Shown one piece after another: positions 52,142 to 59,633 of a stretch of DNA of 64,000 bases; within the stretch, counting starts at the first letter, position 1, and each line of letters begins with the position of its first letter. A program made the translations under genes and the position numbers. This DNA is from an uncultured Lachnospiraceae bacterium (GTDB taxonomy: Bacteria; Bacillota; Clostridia; Lachnospirales; Lachnospiraceae): NCBI GenBank assembly GCA_910578795.1, contig CAJTSD010000004.1:73062-137061 (forward strand), written 5' to 3'. The notes beneath the pieces were generated by a model. That model saw only the letters and a program-made list of their open reading frames with translations. It was not told the origin of the DNA and made no database searches.

Positions 52142-53752
52142 CTACACTGAACTATTACGTGTTCTCAAATAATACTGCTCTCCCTCGCAAATGCCTTCCA
52201 AAACCTCAACATACTCCCCGTTGTTAAATCCTGTCGTTATGGGCACAAGCGTATAATCCGCTCCTGATTTTACATACAGACAGCTTTTGCCGTTTTCCGT
52301 GACTACTGCCTTGCGCAGCACATATGTAACGTCCTGCACCTCCTGCGTGACAAATTTCACATCTGCTGTCATTCCTCCGTAGAGCTTGGAGGTATCCCCC
52401 AATATGGAAATCACGACAGGATAGCTGATTGTGGCTGCGTTCCTGCTTGTAGCAGTCGTGGTTATGGACGCGACAACGCCCTCATAAATCTCCCCTTCGT
52501 ATGCGGACATGCTTAATTCCACAGTATCGCCCACCTTGATGTCAACGACGTCCTCCTGCGACACATCTACCGAAACCGTCATTTCCTCCGCCTTTGCAAA
52601 CGCAATCAGCGTTCCGGTATTCTTTAGGTAATCGCCTTCCTCATACCCGATTTCCGTGACGATACCGCTTCCCTCGGCACAAACCGTTCCGTCGCCCACA
52701 AACGCTTCAAACGCGTCCAGCTTTTCCTGCGCTTCCTCAAGCGTCCGCTGCGCCTTAGATAAGGCGTTCTCGTAGCCTGTAAGGCTGCTTTGATATTTCA
52801 CGTCGGCAATGGCGCCGCTGACATTGGAAGTCTCTAACTCCTGATTTGCCTTCAAAAGCTCTTTTTCAAGAAGCTGCTGATTGTATACAATCTCCTCCTC
52901 GATTTCATAAATCCGGTCGATGTTATCCTGTATCTGTTGGTTCGTCTCGTCAAACTGCTCAAAAAAACGGTCATAGGAGGACTTGGCTGACTGCAGCGCT
53001 TGCGCCGCGTCCACCCTGTTTGTGACAAAATCCTCACTGGCGTCTTCCACCGCGTCTATGGCGTCCTCATACGCCTCCATGATGTCCGACTTTTCGTCCA
53101 AATAATCCTCGTCCGTCAGGTCGCACTGCATCTTATAGATGTCCTTTAAAAGCTGTTGTATCTCAAGGCTTTTTGCTGACAGATTGTTGGAAAGCCGTGC
53201 AATTGCGGTATCGTATGAGGTCTGTGCCAGTGACGTGTCAAGCAGTGTTTCCGTGCGGGAAAGCTCCGCCTCGAGCACGCCGATTTCATATTCGGTCTGC
53301 GCCGAAGCAAGGGCAAGCTGCGCCTGCGTTTTCTCGTAGGTGAGGGCTTTACGCACCGAGTTGATGCTGTCCTTGGTAAATTGATATACTTTGTCGCCCT
53401 CTTGAACCCGCTGCCCGACAACCGCATAAACCTTCTCCACTTTTAAATAGGTTTCCTCTTCCTCCTCGTCATCGCCGTCATCATCATCGCTTTCGGTCGA
53501 TACATCAAGGTCATAGACCTGCGATGTAATGCCAAGCTCTACCGTGCCGCTCTCCGTCACGCCGTTTTTCAAGGTTCCCTTCTGCACGGTATACACATCG
53601 TATTTCCACTGCGGGGTATTGCGCGTAGGCTTGATAAAAAGCGTATAACACGCAGCCGCAATAACGACTGCAATCACCGCTGACAGAAGCGCCGCCGTTT
53701 TTTTAGTTTTTCCTGTCATTCGCTTTTTGGTCTGCTTTTCCTGACCGTCCAT
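52142..53752 (-). CDS. HlyD/MacA-type periplasmic adaptor 2
   Basis: A 536-residue membrane-fusion protein with an N-terminal helix (about 18-38), a first half-lipoyl region that contains an acidic loop (STESDDDDGDDEEEEETY), a coiled-coil hairpin (about 130-300) and C-terminal barrel domains with GMTADVKFVTQEVQDVTYVL. ATG 53752 has GGAGG upstream and overlaps the end of adaptor 3 by 50 bases, so translation may be coupled. It differs from adaptor 1 mainly in the acidic rather than Met-rich loop. Confidence 0.92.
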   Translation of the reverse strand: MDGQEKQTKKRMTGKTKKTAALLSAVIAVVIAAACYTLFIKPTRNTPQWKYDVYTVQKGTLKNGVTESGTVELGITSQVYDLDVSTESDDDDGDDEEEEETYLKVEKVYAVVGQRVQEGDKVYQFTKDSINSVRKALTYEKTQAQLALASAQTEYEIGVLEAELSRTETLLDTSLAQTSYDTAIARLSNNLSAKSLEIQQLLKDIYKMQCDLTDEDYLDEKSDIMEAYEDAIDAVEDASEDFVTNRVDAAQALQSAKSSYDRFFEQFDETNQQIQDNIDRIYEIEEEIVYNQQLLEKELLKANQELETSNVSGAIADVKYQSSLTGYENALSKAQRTLEEAQEKLDAFEAFVGDGTVCAEGSGIVTEIGYEEGDYLKNTGTLIAFAKAEEMTVSVDVSQEDVVDIKVGDTVELSMSAYEGEIYEGVVASITTTATSRNAATISYPVVISILGDTSKLYGGMTADVKFVTQEVQDVTYVLRKAVVTENGKSCLYVKSGADYTLVPITTGFNNGEYVEVLEGICEGEQYYLRTRNSSV

Positions 53753-55568
53753 GCTCCCCCTCCTTTTTTGGTTCACCGCCCATATTTTCCGTTTCTCCAA
53801 ATATCACATTTGCCGTCAGATTTGCTTCCAAACCGCTGACATCTCCCTGCAGGTTTACAGTCACGGTATAGGTCACCGACGTTCGGCTGTTTGATGCGGA
53901 TACCGGATTAATCGTTTCGATGATACCGCTATAGCTGCCGTGCTCTTCGAGCAGAACGGTCGCCGTTTCCCCGACAGACAGCTTCGCAATGTCATTTTGG
54001 CTTACGGACACGGATACGGATAGCTGCTTGGGATTACTGTAAGCAAATATCATGCTGCCTCCCGCAAGGCTTCGCCCCTCCTGCGCCATCAGCATCAGTA
54101 CCGTTCCGCCCTCCTGCGTATATAAATATCCGTCTCCCACAAGCTCCTCAAACAGGGCAAGATTACCGGCTGCCTCCTCTTTTTCGTCCTGCAGCTTCTC
54201 AAGACTGTCCGCAAGCCCCGTAAGCTGCGTCTGATAATCATTCTGCGCCGTCTGCCCCTTTGCAACGGACAGCTCGTAAGCTGTCTTGGCAGATAACGTT
54301 TGTTTCTGATAGGATACATCTGCGTCCGTGTAGTCCTCTCTCGCTGTTTCAAGCTGGTTGAGCAGCTTTTGAAGGTTTAATTCCGCTGAGGAAATTTCGT
54401 TTTCGTACTCCTCAAGCGCCGTCGTATAGGCGGTCTTTGCGTCCTGCGTTTCCTGTTCCAAAAGACTGACGGTCTTTACAATCCATTCCCTGTCCTTTTT
54501 GGCATTTTGCTCCTCCTGCCGTGCCGCGTCGCCAAATCCCTTCGGTCTTTCACCGCCGTTTGGCGCGGATGGTTTTTGTTCTGTTTCCGGATTATCGGTT
54601 GCATCGGTGTCTGTGTCAGTTTCCGGATTGTCGGTTGTATCAGTGTCTGTCGTTGGTTCTGTTTGCGCAGTGTCTTCTGTTTTTGTGGGTTCTTCTGTTT
54701 CCGTTTTCTGCGATTCTGATTCTTTGCCGTCCCCCGTCCCGCCTGCGGAGCCGCTCAGCGTCATAAGGGCTGCCGGTTCCATGCTTTCGGCGCTGTTACT
54801 TCCGCCACCGCTGTTATTGCCGTTATTATTATTGTTATTACTGTTGTTTTTCAATTCGTCATCGGATACTTCATAGTATTCTTTTCGGTCTATGTATAAA
54901 TCGTATGCCTCCTCATACGCTTTTTTCAGATTTTCAATGTCATATTCTTCATAAAAAGAGTTATTCTGCACCTTCTCAAGGTAATCGTCATATTCCTGCT
55001 GTGCCGCGTCATACTCCTTTTTTGCCTGCGCATAATCCGCCTCGAGCTGTGCAAGCGTATCCTCATAAACCTGCTGCGCATACTGCGCTTCCAGCATTGC
55101 CGTGTCATACTCATATTTTGCCTGTAATTTGCTCTCGCCGTCGGACAGAATACCGCTGCGGTATGCAAGCTCCGCACTCAAAGCCGCTTCCTCAAGCTCC
55201 GTCCTTGCGTCGGCGATGCTTGCATCTGTAAATTTGAGATACTTATCTCCTGCCTGAACGCTGTCGCCGTTCGACAGATAGACTTCCTCCACATACAGAT
55301 TGGCGTCCTCCAAAAAATCAATGTCAAACGCGACGGCATTCACACCGACAGACGTCGTTCCGGTTGCCATTACCGCACCCTTATCGCCGCCAAAGCCTTC
55401 CGGAGGCGCAAATTCATCCTCCGCTTGCCCTGTGTCTGTTGTTCTTGTGTTGATGTAATTGCCGATGCTGATCATTGCAATGGCTGCTGTCACGGCAATG
55501 ACTGCCGCAATGCTCAGCCTGTTTTTCCATTTCCGCCTTTTTACGAGCGTTTCCGATTGATGTTCCAC
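53703..55568 (-). CDS. HlyD/MacA-type periplasmic adaptor 3, with low-complexity insertions
   Basis: The first gene of the exporter operon, 621 residues. It has an N-terminal helix (about 16-36), a short acidic Gly-rich loop (EDEFAPPEGFGGDKG), then a coiled-coil hairpin that is split by a large low-complexity insertion (about 240-350): an Asn/Gly-rich run, then a Thr/Asp/Glu/Pro-rich stretch with repeated TDTDTTDNPE-like units. C-terminal barrel domains include SVSVSVSQNDIAKLSVGETATV and end in a charged tail. An insertion of this kind in an adaptor hairpin is unusual. A 55597-55645 hairpin lies in its leader. Confidence 0.92.
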   Translation of the reverse strand: MEHQSETLVKRRKWKNRLSIAAVIAVTAAIAMISIGNYINTRTTDTGQAEDEFAPPEGFGGDKGAVMATGTTSVGVNAVAFDIDFLEDANLYVEEVYLSNGDSVQAGDKYLKFTDASIADARTELEEAALSAELAYRSGILSDGESKLQAKYEYDTAMLEAQYAQQVYEDTLAQLEADYAQAKKEYDAAQQEYDDYLEKVQNNSFYEEYDIENLKKAYEEAYDLYIDRKEYYEVSDDELKNNSNNNNNNGNNSGGGSNSAESMEPAALMTLSGSAGGTGDGKESESQKTETEEPTKTEDTAQTEPTTDTDTTDNPETDTDTDATDNPETEQKPSAPNGGERPKGFGDAARQEEQNAKKDREWIVKTVSLLEQETQDAKTAYTTALEEYENEISSAELNLQKLLNQLETAREDYTDADVSYQKQTLSAKTAYELSVAKGQTAQNDYQTQLTGLADSLEKLQDEKEEAAGNLALFEELVGDGYLYTQEGGTVLMLMAQEGRSLAGGSMIFAYSNPKQLSVSVSVSQNDIAKLSVGETATVLLEEHGSYSGIIETINPVSASNSRTSVTYTVTVNLQGDVSGLEANLTANVIFGETENMGGEPKKEGEHGRSGKADQKANDRKN

Positions 55569-55596
55569 CGTAGTCCCCCATTCGCCTCAAATGATA

Positions 55597-55645
55597 AAAT
55601 TGCCCTGTGCGTCGGTGTGTTTTATCACCTTCGCACAGGGCAAGT
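55597..55645 (-). terminator. Attenuator-like hairpin at the start of the exporter leader
   Basis: Reverse-strand outer stem TTGCCCTGTGCG/CGCACAGGGCAA with inner GGTG/CACC, followed by TTTTATC. It lies between the predicted promoter and the first adaptor, so the transcript would begin with it. It could be an attenuator or a strong terminator for the upstream small gene. Confidence 0.65.
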
Positions 55646-55681
55646 ATACTGTGATTTCCTAAAATGTACTTAAAATAAGTT
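55643..55681 (-). promoter_or_regulatory. Promoter region of the exporter operon
   Basis: A -10 TATACT lies at 55643-55648 on the reverse strand. No good -35 is visible; a palindrome ACTTA-AAA-TAAGT (about 55668-55681) sits 20 or more bases upstream and is a candidate regulator site, for example for the nearby response regulator. The latter is inference. Confidence 0.45.
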
Positions 55682-55708
55682 GTGTATTTCCTGTGAAAAA
55701 AGGAGCTG

Positions 55709-55867
55709 TCATTTTAAGACTTCCCCTTTCTTCTTTTCCATTCCTGATATAAAATATCCTTCAAAACAAGGAATGGTTTGTCTGCTTACCCCCAGTTTTT
55801 CCGCCACATCTTCTTGTGAAAATCCGCACTTCTTTCTCGCATGAAATAAACAGTTTCCTAAAGTCAT
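55709..55867 (-). CDS. Truncated XRE-type DNA-binding protein
   Basis: A 52-residue product from ATG 55867, with AAGGAG upstream. It matches the first two-thirds of an XRE helix-turn-helix: LFHARKKCGFSQEDVAEKLGVSRQTI. In place of the expected SKWE and following helices it reads PCFEGYFISGMEKKKGEVLK and stops. It is probably a degraded regulator with a deletion or frameshift, or a small DNA-binding peptide if expressed. It lies at the upstream side of the exporter operon. Confidence 0.55.
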   Translation of the reverse strand: MTLGNCLFHARKKCGFSQEDVAEKLGVSRQTIPCFEGYFISGMEKKKGEVLK

Positions 55868-55986
55868 AACCTCACTCCTTATCGTTTTTTATGTTAAAAT
55901 TGTAACAATTAAAAAGACCAAATTCCACCAATTCTGCATTTCATATTCGCCCGTTTTCTTAACATAACTTGAATTTGGAAATCAGA

Positions 55987-56193
55987 TTATAACGAACTGT
56001 TTTCAATCTCTTTTTCTATTAAATAATTGGCTATTTCAAAAGCCCTAACGCGTCTTTTTGCCAAAGTGATTTGTGACTTATACCTTTCAGGATTTTCTTT
56101 CGCCTCAAAAGTTTTTATGGTTTCCTGTAATTTATGCAAAGTTGAGTCTATTTGCCTTTTCGCTTCAACGAAATCTTCCTTTTGATATTCCAT
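55987..56193 (-). CDS. Small helical protein, third gene of the toxin-antitoxin operon
   Basis: A 68-residue charged, all-helical protein beginning MEYQKEDFVEAKRQIDSTLH, with heptad-like Leu/Ile spacing suggestive of a coiled coil. I do not recognise the family. ATG 56193 has GAGG nine bases upstream. It starts 18 bases after the RelE-type toxin stop, so it is probably the third cistron of that operon. A modulator role is possible but unproven. Confidence 0.6.
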   Translation of the reverse strand: MEYQKEDFVEAKRQIDSTLHKLQETIKTFEAKENPERYKSQITLAKRRVRAFEIANYLIEKEIENSSL

Positions 56194-56211
56194 TACTGCT
56201 TCCCTCAAACA

Positions 56212-56532
56212 TTATTCGGATTCACCAAACAAGATCTTCATGTAATCCTTTTTTTCCATAATAATCCGGAGAACTTCCATATAATTGTCATTCACACGAT
56301 AAAATGCCTTATACTTTTTAAAGCTAACTGCATAAAAACCAGTAAAAAGCCCCCTGTATACAAGCGGTATTCCCAAAAGCGGAAACTGTTTTTTCTTCTC
56401 TATCTCATCTATAAAATCATTCACATACCTGTCAGTGACATCAGGCTCTTTTGATACTTCATACACATCATTCCATACTGCATCCATATCACCCATTGCC
56501 TTTGGTGTATAACGGATCTTATATTTCGTCAT
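56212..56532 (-). CDS. RelE/ParE-family toxin
   Basis: A 106-residue protein with the RelE/ParE fold: MTKYKIRYTPKAMGDMDAVWNDV, then ITxxxIEKKKQFPLLG-like helices and the core strands with GFYAVSFKKYKAFYRVNDNYMEVLRI, ending in a short helical tail. Family members cut mRNA on the ribosome or poison gyrase; the sequence alone does not say which. Its ATG overlaps the antitoxin stop by four bases (ATGA). Confidence 0.85.
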   Translation of the reverse strand: MTKYKIRYTPKAMGDMDAVWNDVYEVSKEPDVTDRYVNDFIDEIEKKKQFPLLGIPLVYRGLFTGFYAVSFKKYKAFYRVNDNYMEVLRIIMEKKDYMKILFGESE

Positions 56533-56798
56533 CTGTCATTCCTTCTGTTTTTAAAGTAGCCGCGGAAATCGTCCTCTGAAATCCATCCTCCTTCTTCTGC
56601 CGAACGAATGCCTGCATTCAGTTCACACATCAGTTGAATCATGGCTTCTGCTTTTTGGAAATTTTCCTCATCTTTTATATCACGAATACTATATGCTCCA
56701 TGTCCATTCCTTGTTAAATATACAGGCGATCCGGCAGATACTTTTTCTAAAATACTGCCGTAATTTCTTAAATCTGAAACCGGTGCGATTGTTGGCAT
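56529..56798 (-). CDS. Phd/YefM-type antitoxin
   Basis: An 89-residue antitoxin beginning MPTIAPVSDLRNYGSILEKV and carrying PVYLTRNGHGAYSI, both typical of the Phd/YefM DNA-binding domain. The C-terminal half (GIRSAEEGGWISEDDFRGYF) would wrap the toxin. An in-frame start 18 codons earlier exists, but AAGGA upstream of ATG 56798 and the family N-terminus favour this one. Together with the toxin it should repress its own promoter at 56812-56881. Confidence 0.85.
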   Translation of the reverse strand: MPTIAPVSDLRNYGSILEKVSAGSPVYLTRNGHGAYSIRDIKDEENFQKAEAMIQLMCELNAGIRSAEEGGWISEDDFRGYFKNRRNDR

Positions 56799-56811
56799 AT
56801 ATACACATCCT

Positions 56812-56881
56812 TTCGATGAATTTATAAAAATATCATAACACAGCATATCCATTTCTCCAACAGATTATTCGATGAATTTAT
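56812..56881 (-). promoter_or_regulatory. Toxin-antitoxin promoter flanked by 14-bp direct repeats
   Basis: Reverse-strand -35 TTGGAG (56855-56860) and -10 TATGAT (56832-56837) with a 17-base spacer. The sequence TTCGATGAATTTAT occurs at 56812-56825 and again at 56868-56881, bracketing the promoter with a 56-base period. These are good candidate operators for the antitoxin or its complex with toxin. Confidence 0.65.
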
Positions 56882-56913
56882 CGTAACTTTTTGCCTTTAA
56901 TAAAAGGCGCAGG

Positions 56914-58194
56914 CTATAAAGTAACACGAAAACGGATTGCTTTTTTGCCCGCGCGCTGCGCCTTGATTTTTCCGCCGTGTGCCTCCGCGACTGCCTGTGC
57001 CATTGACAGACCGATACCAGTTCCCCCTGTGCAGGCGCAGCGGGATTCGTCCACACGGTAGAAGCGGTCAAACAGCCGGTCCAAATCCACCTCGTCCGGC
57101 AGATCACAGGTGTTAAACACTTCGATGCACATTTTCCGCCGTTTGCGGTAAATATCCAAACGGATTTCTCCGTTCGCATCCGAATATTTCACGGCATTGT
57201 CAAGCAGAATGGACAACATCTGTTGTATCGAAGCGCAGTCGCCGTACAAGGTCAGCTTCTCTTCAATCGACTGGTGATAGCTTTTCCCCTCCGCTTTTGC
57301 AAGCACTGCAAACGGCTCTGCGGTTTCCCACGCCGCATCGCTTAGGGAAAACGTGCCCTTTTCGGGAAACGGCAGTTCCTCGTCCAATCTTGAAAGCGTC
57401 ACAAGCTCTCCCACAAGGCGGGTAAGACGCGCCGTCTGCTTTTGAATATTGGAAATCCACGCATCACCCTCATGCTCCATCGCCGCAATATCGGCGCTTG
57501 CCGCAATGGAAGTGATTGGCGTCTTGAGCTCATGACCCGCGTCCGTAATAAACCGTTTTTGCCGCTCGATGTTCTTTGCATAAGGTCTGATTGCATAGCG
57601 CGAAAAAAATACGACCAGCAGAAAAACCACCAAAATACTGAAAAATCCGATTGCGGCGGAAATCAGAAACAGGTTTTTCATAAACTGAAGCTGTTGGGAC
57701 ACATTCAAAAACAAAATGGTGCTTCCGGTTTCATTGGTACTGGCATGATAGCGGTAATCACCGTAATATCCCTTCTCTTTTCCTTTTGACAAAATCGCCT
57801 GCGCATACGCTTTTGCGGTTTCCTCGTCTATGGAATAAATATAGTCCTTTGAAATCATCTCAAAATTTCCGTTAACATCACAGTACACGGCAAAAAAACG
57901 CGTCATAAATGGCGCTTCCGGTCCGCGCCCGCCCGCGGGCATTCTGTCAAACGGCGGGGACTCCCGTTCCAAACGCTGCGGTTCCCTCGGTTCGCGTTTG
58001 TGCTCTCTATGTGCGCGTTCCCGCTGCGCATGTGCATTCTGTTCATATTCCAAAAGGCTGACTGCCAAATCATCTTGCATGGACGTCGTCCGGTGATAAT
58101 TGGCAATATTAATTCCCACCACCAAAACAAGCATAACCGTCCCAAACGCTGCCATCGCCGCCAAAATGAAACGCCGCTGCATTTTTTTGAGCAT
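56914..58194 (-). CDS. Two-component sensor histidine kinase
   Basis: A 426-residue kinase with two membrane helices (about 12-32 and 172-198) enclosing an extracytoplasmic sensor. The sensor begins with a His/Arg/Glu/Pro-rich stretch (AHAQRERAHREHKREPRE) and has the FAVYCDVNGNFEMIS strand pattern common in clostridial kinases. The phospho-accepting His is 221 in FITDAGHELKTPI; N, G1 (DRFYRVDESR region) and G2 (GGTGIGLSMAQ) boxes follow. It is 20 bases after the response regulator gene and signals to it. The stimulus is unknown. Confidence 0.94.
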   Translation of the reverse strand: MLKKMQRRFILAAMAAFGTVMLVLVVGINIANYHRTTSMQDDLAVSLLEYEQNAHAQRERAHREHKREPREPQRLERESPPFDRMPAGGRGPEAPFMTRFFAVYCDVNGNFEMISKDYIYSIDEETAKAYAQAILSKGKEKGYYGDYRYHASTNETGSTILFLNVSQQLQFMKNLFLISAAIGFFSILVVFLLVVFFSRYAIRPYAKNIERQKRFITDAGHELKTPITSIAASADIAAMEHEGDAWISNIQKQTARLTRLVGELVTLSRLDEELPFPEKGTFSLSDAAWETAEPFAVLAKAEGKSYHQSIEEKLTLYGDCASIQQMLSILLDNAVKYSDANGEIRLDIYRKRRKMCIEVFNTCDLPDEVDLDRLFDRFYRVDESRCACTGGTGIGLSMAQAVAEAHGGKIKAQRAGKKAIRFRVTL

Positions 58195-58214
58195 AGTATT
58201 CCTTCCTCCCCCGT

Positions 58215-58889
58215 TTATCCCAACGTCTCTAACGAATATCCGGCGCCGCGCACCGTGCGGATTTCAACATTGCCCTGAATCTGTTTCAGCTTTTTGCGCA
58301 CAAATCCAATGTACGTCCACACAACGCTGATGTCCGCCTCGCAGTCCTGTCCCCAAATCTTGTCCATCAGGTGATTTGTGGAAAAGACGAAATGCGGGTG
58401 CCGCCAAAACAGTTCCGCAAGCTGAAACTCCTTATTATTTAAACGAACGCTTTTCGAATTGCAAAGCAGTTCATACCGGTTACAGTCCAGCGCCACATCC
58501 CCAAAGGATAAAATGAGGTCCGTATAGTCCGCATTTCTGCGGGAAAGCGCCTTCACCCGCGCAATAAATTCTTTGCTCGCAAAGGGTTTCGGGAGATAGT
58601 CGTCCGCCCCTGCGTCCAACCCCGCTACCCGGTCCTCAATCTCCGCCTTTGCCGTCAGCATCAGAACCGGAACACCCGACCTGCTTTTCCTGATCTGGCG
58701 CAAAACCTCCAAACCGTTGACCTTTGGCATCATAATATCCAGCACAATCACGTCATACGCCGCACATGCAAAACAATCCAAGGCATCCGCGCCGTTATGG
58801 ACAATGTCTACGGAAAACTTATTTTTTTCGAGCAGAAACTGCAGCGCCCTTGCAAGCTCAACCTCGTCCTCGGCTATTAAAATCCGCAT
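58215..58889 (-). CDS. OmpR-family response regulator
   Basis: A 224-residue regulator with a receiver domain (acidic pair in IAEDE, phospho-Asp 51 in VIVLDIMMP, Lys in LPKPF) and a C-terminal winged helix (about 125-224) with the DNA-binding region SVVWTYIGFVRKKLKQI. ATG 58889 has GGAGG six bases upstream. It starts 24 bases after the YgjP-type gene in the same direction, so restriction-system transcripts could read into it. Confidence 0.95.
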   Translation of the reverse strand: MRILIAEDEVELARALQFLLEKNKFSVDIVHNGADALDCFACAAYDVIVLDIMMPKVNGLEVLRQIRKSRSGVPVLMLTAKAEIEDRVAGLDAGADDYLPKPFASKEFIARVKALSRRNADYTDLILSFGDVALDCNRYELLCNSKSVRLNNKEFQLAELFWRHPHFVFSTNHLMDKIWGQDCEADISVVWTYIGFVRKKLKQIQGNVEIRTVRGAGYSLETLG

Positions 58890-58913
58890 CACAATCCTCC
58901 ATTTCTACTGTTT

Positions 58914-59633
58914 TTATGGTTCCAATCCTTTCCTGCGTTCTTTCCAGTCCGGCATCATCATTGTCACGAAATTCCAAAATTCTTTGGAATGATTGGGGTG
59001 AATGAAATGCACAAACTCATGCAGCACGACATATTCAATGGCGGCTCTCGACGCCTCAATCAGACGGCTGTTTAATGTAATAATGCCCTTCTTTGGCTGA
59101 CAGGAACCCCACCTTGACTTCATGGTCCTGATTTTGAGCGTTGGAAATGGGACGCCGTATTTTTTGAATGCTGCATACGTTTGCAGAATCAATTCTTCAA
59201 ATACCGCCGTCTGATATTCCTTTAGCCATCTTGTCATCAGGATTTCTTTGCGGCGGAAATTTTGCTTGTCCTTTACTCTTAAAATTATGTAAACTCCGTC
59301 TGAGCAGACCGCCTCGTTTGACGTCTCCTCCACTTTTAGTCTGAGGCTTTTTCCGAGTAACGTATAGCTTTCACCGCTGACATATTGCTTTGGAATTTGC
59401 GGGTGTAAGGCTCTTTGCTCCTCGTATTTTGCAAGCGCGGATAAAATAAAGTCCTGCTTTTGCCGGATAAAATCGTCGATAAATGTGACCGGAACGCGGG
59501 GAGACGCCGATACCAGCACGCTGCCGTCCTGTTTAATTCTTAAATTAACGTTTTTGACTTTTTTTCTCGTTAGCTGATAGGTAATCATGCCCTGTCCGCA
59601 GCGGACTTGGCGTTGTTGTGGTTTTGCTGTCAT
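58914..59633 (-). CDS. YgjP/WLM-type metal-dependent hydrolase (DUF45)
   Basis: A 239-residue protein with an N-terminal beta domain (RKKVKNVNLRIKQDGSVLVS) and a C-terminal zinc-metalloprotease-like helix HEFVHFIHPNHSKEFW (His205, Glu206, His209, and a later His at 215). The conserved MKSRWGSCQPKKGIITLNSRL precedes it. Proteins of this group often sit beside type I restriction subunits, as here, where the ATG overlaps the hsdR stop by one base. Substrate is unknown. Confidence 0.9.
   Translation of the reverse strand: MTAKPQQRQVRCGQGMITYQLTRKKVKNVNLRIKQDGSVLVSASPRVPVTFIDDFIRQKQDFILSALAKYEEQRALHPQIPKQYVSGESYTLLGKSLRLKVEETSNEAVCSDGVYIILRVKDKQNFRRKEILMTRWLKEYQTAVFEELILQTYAAFKKYGVPFPTLKIRTMKSRWGSCQPKKGIITLNSRLIEASRAAIEYVVLHEFVHFIHPNHSKEFWNFVTMMMPDWKERRKGLEP

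Noticed and set aside
54499..54876. Ser/Val-rich open frame antisense to adaptor 3
   Set aside because: It is the complement of the Thr/Asp/Asn-rich insertion; low complexity keeps it open.
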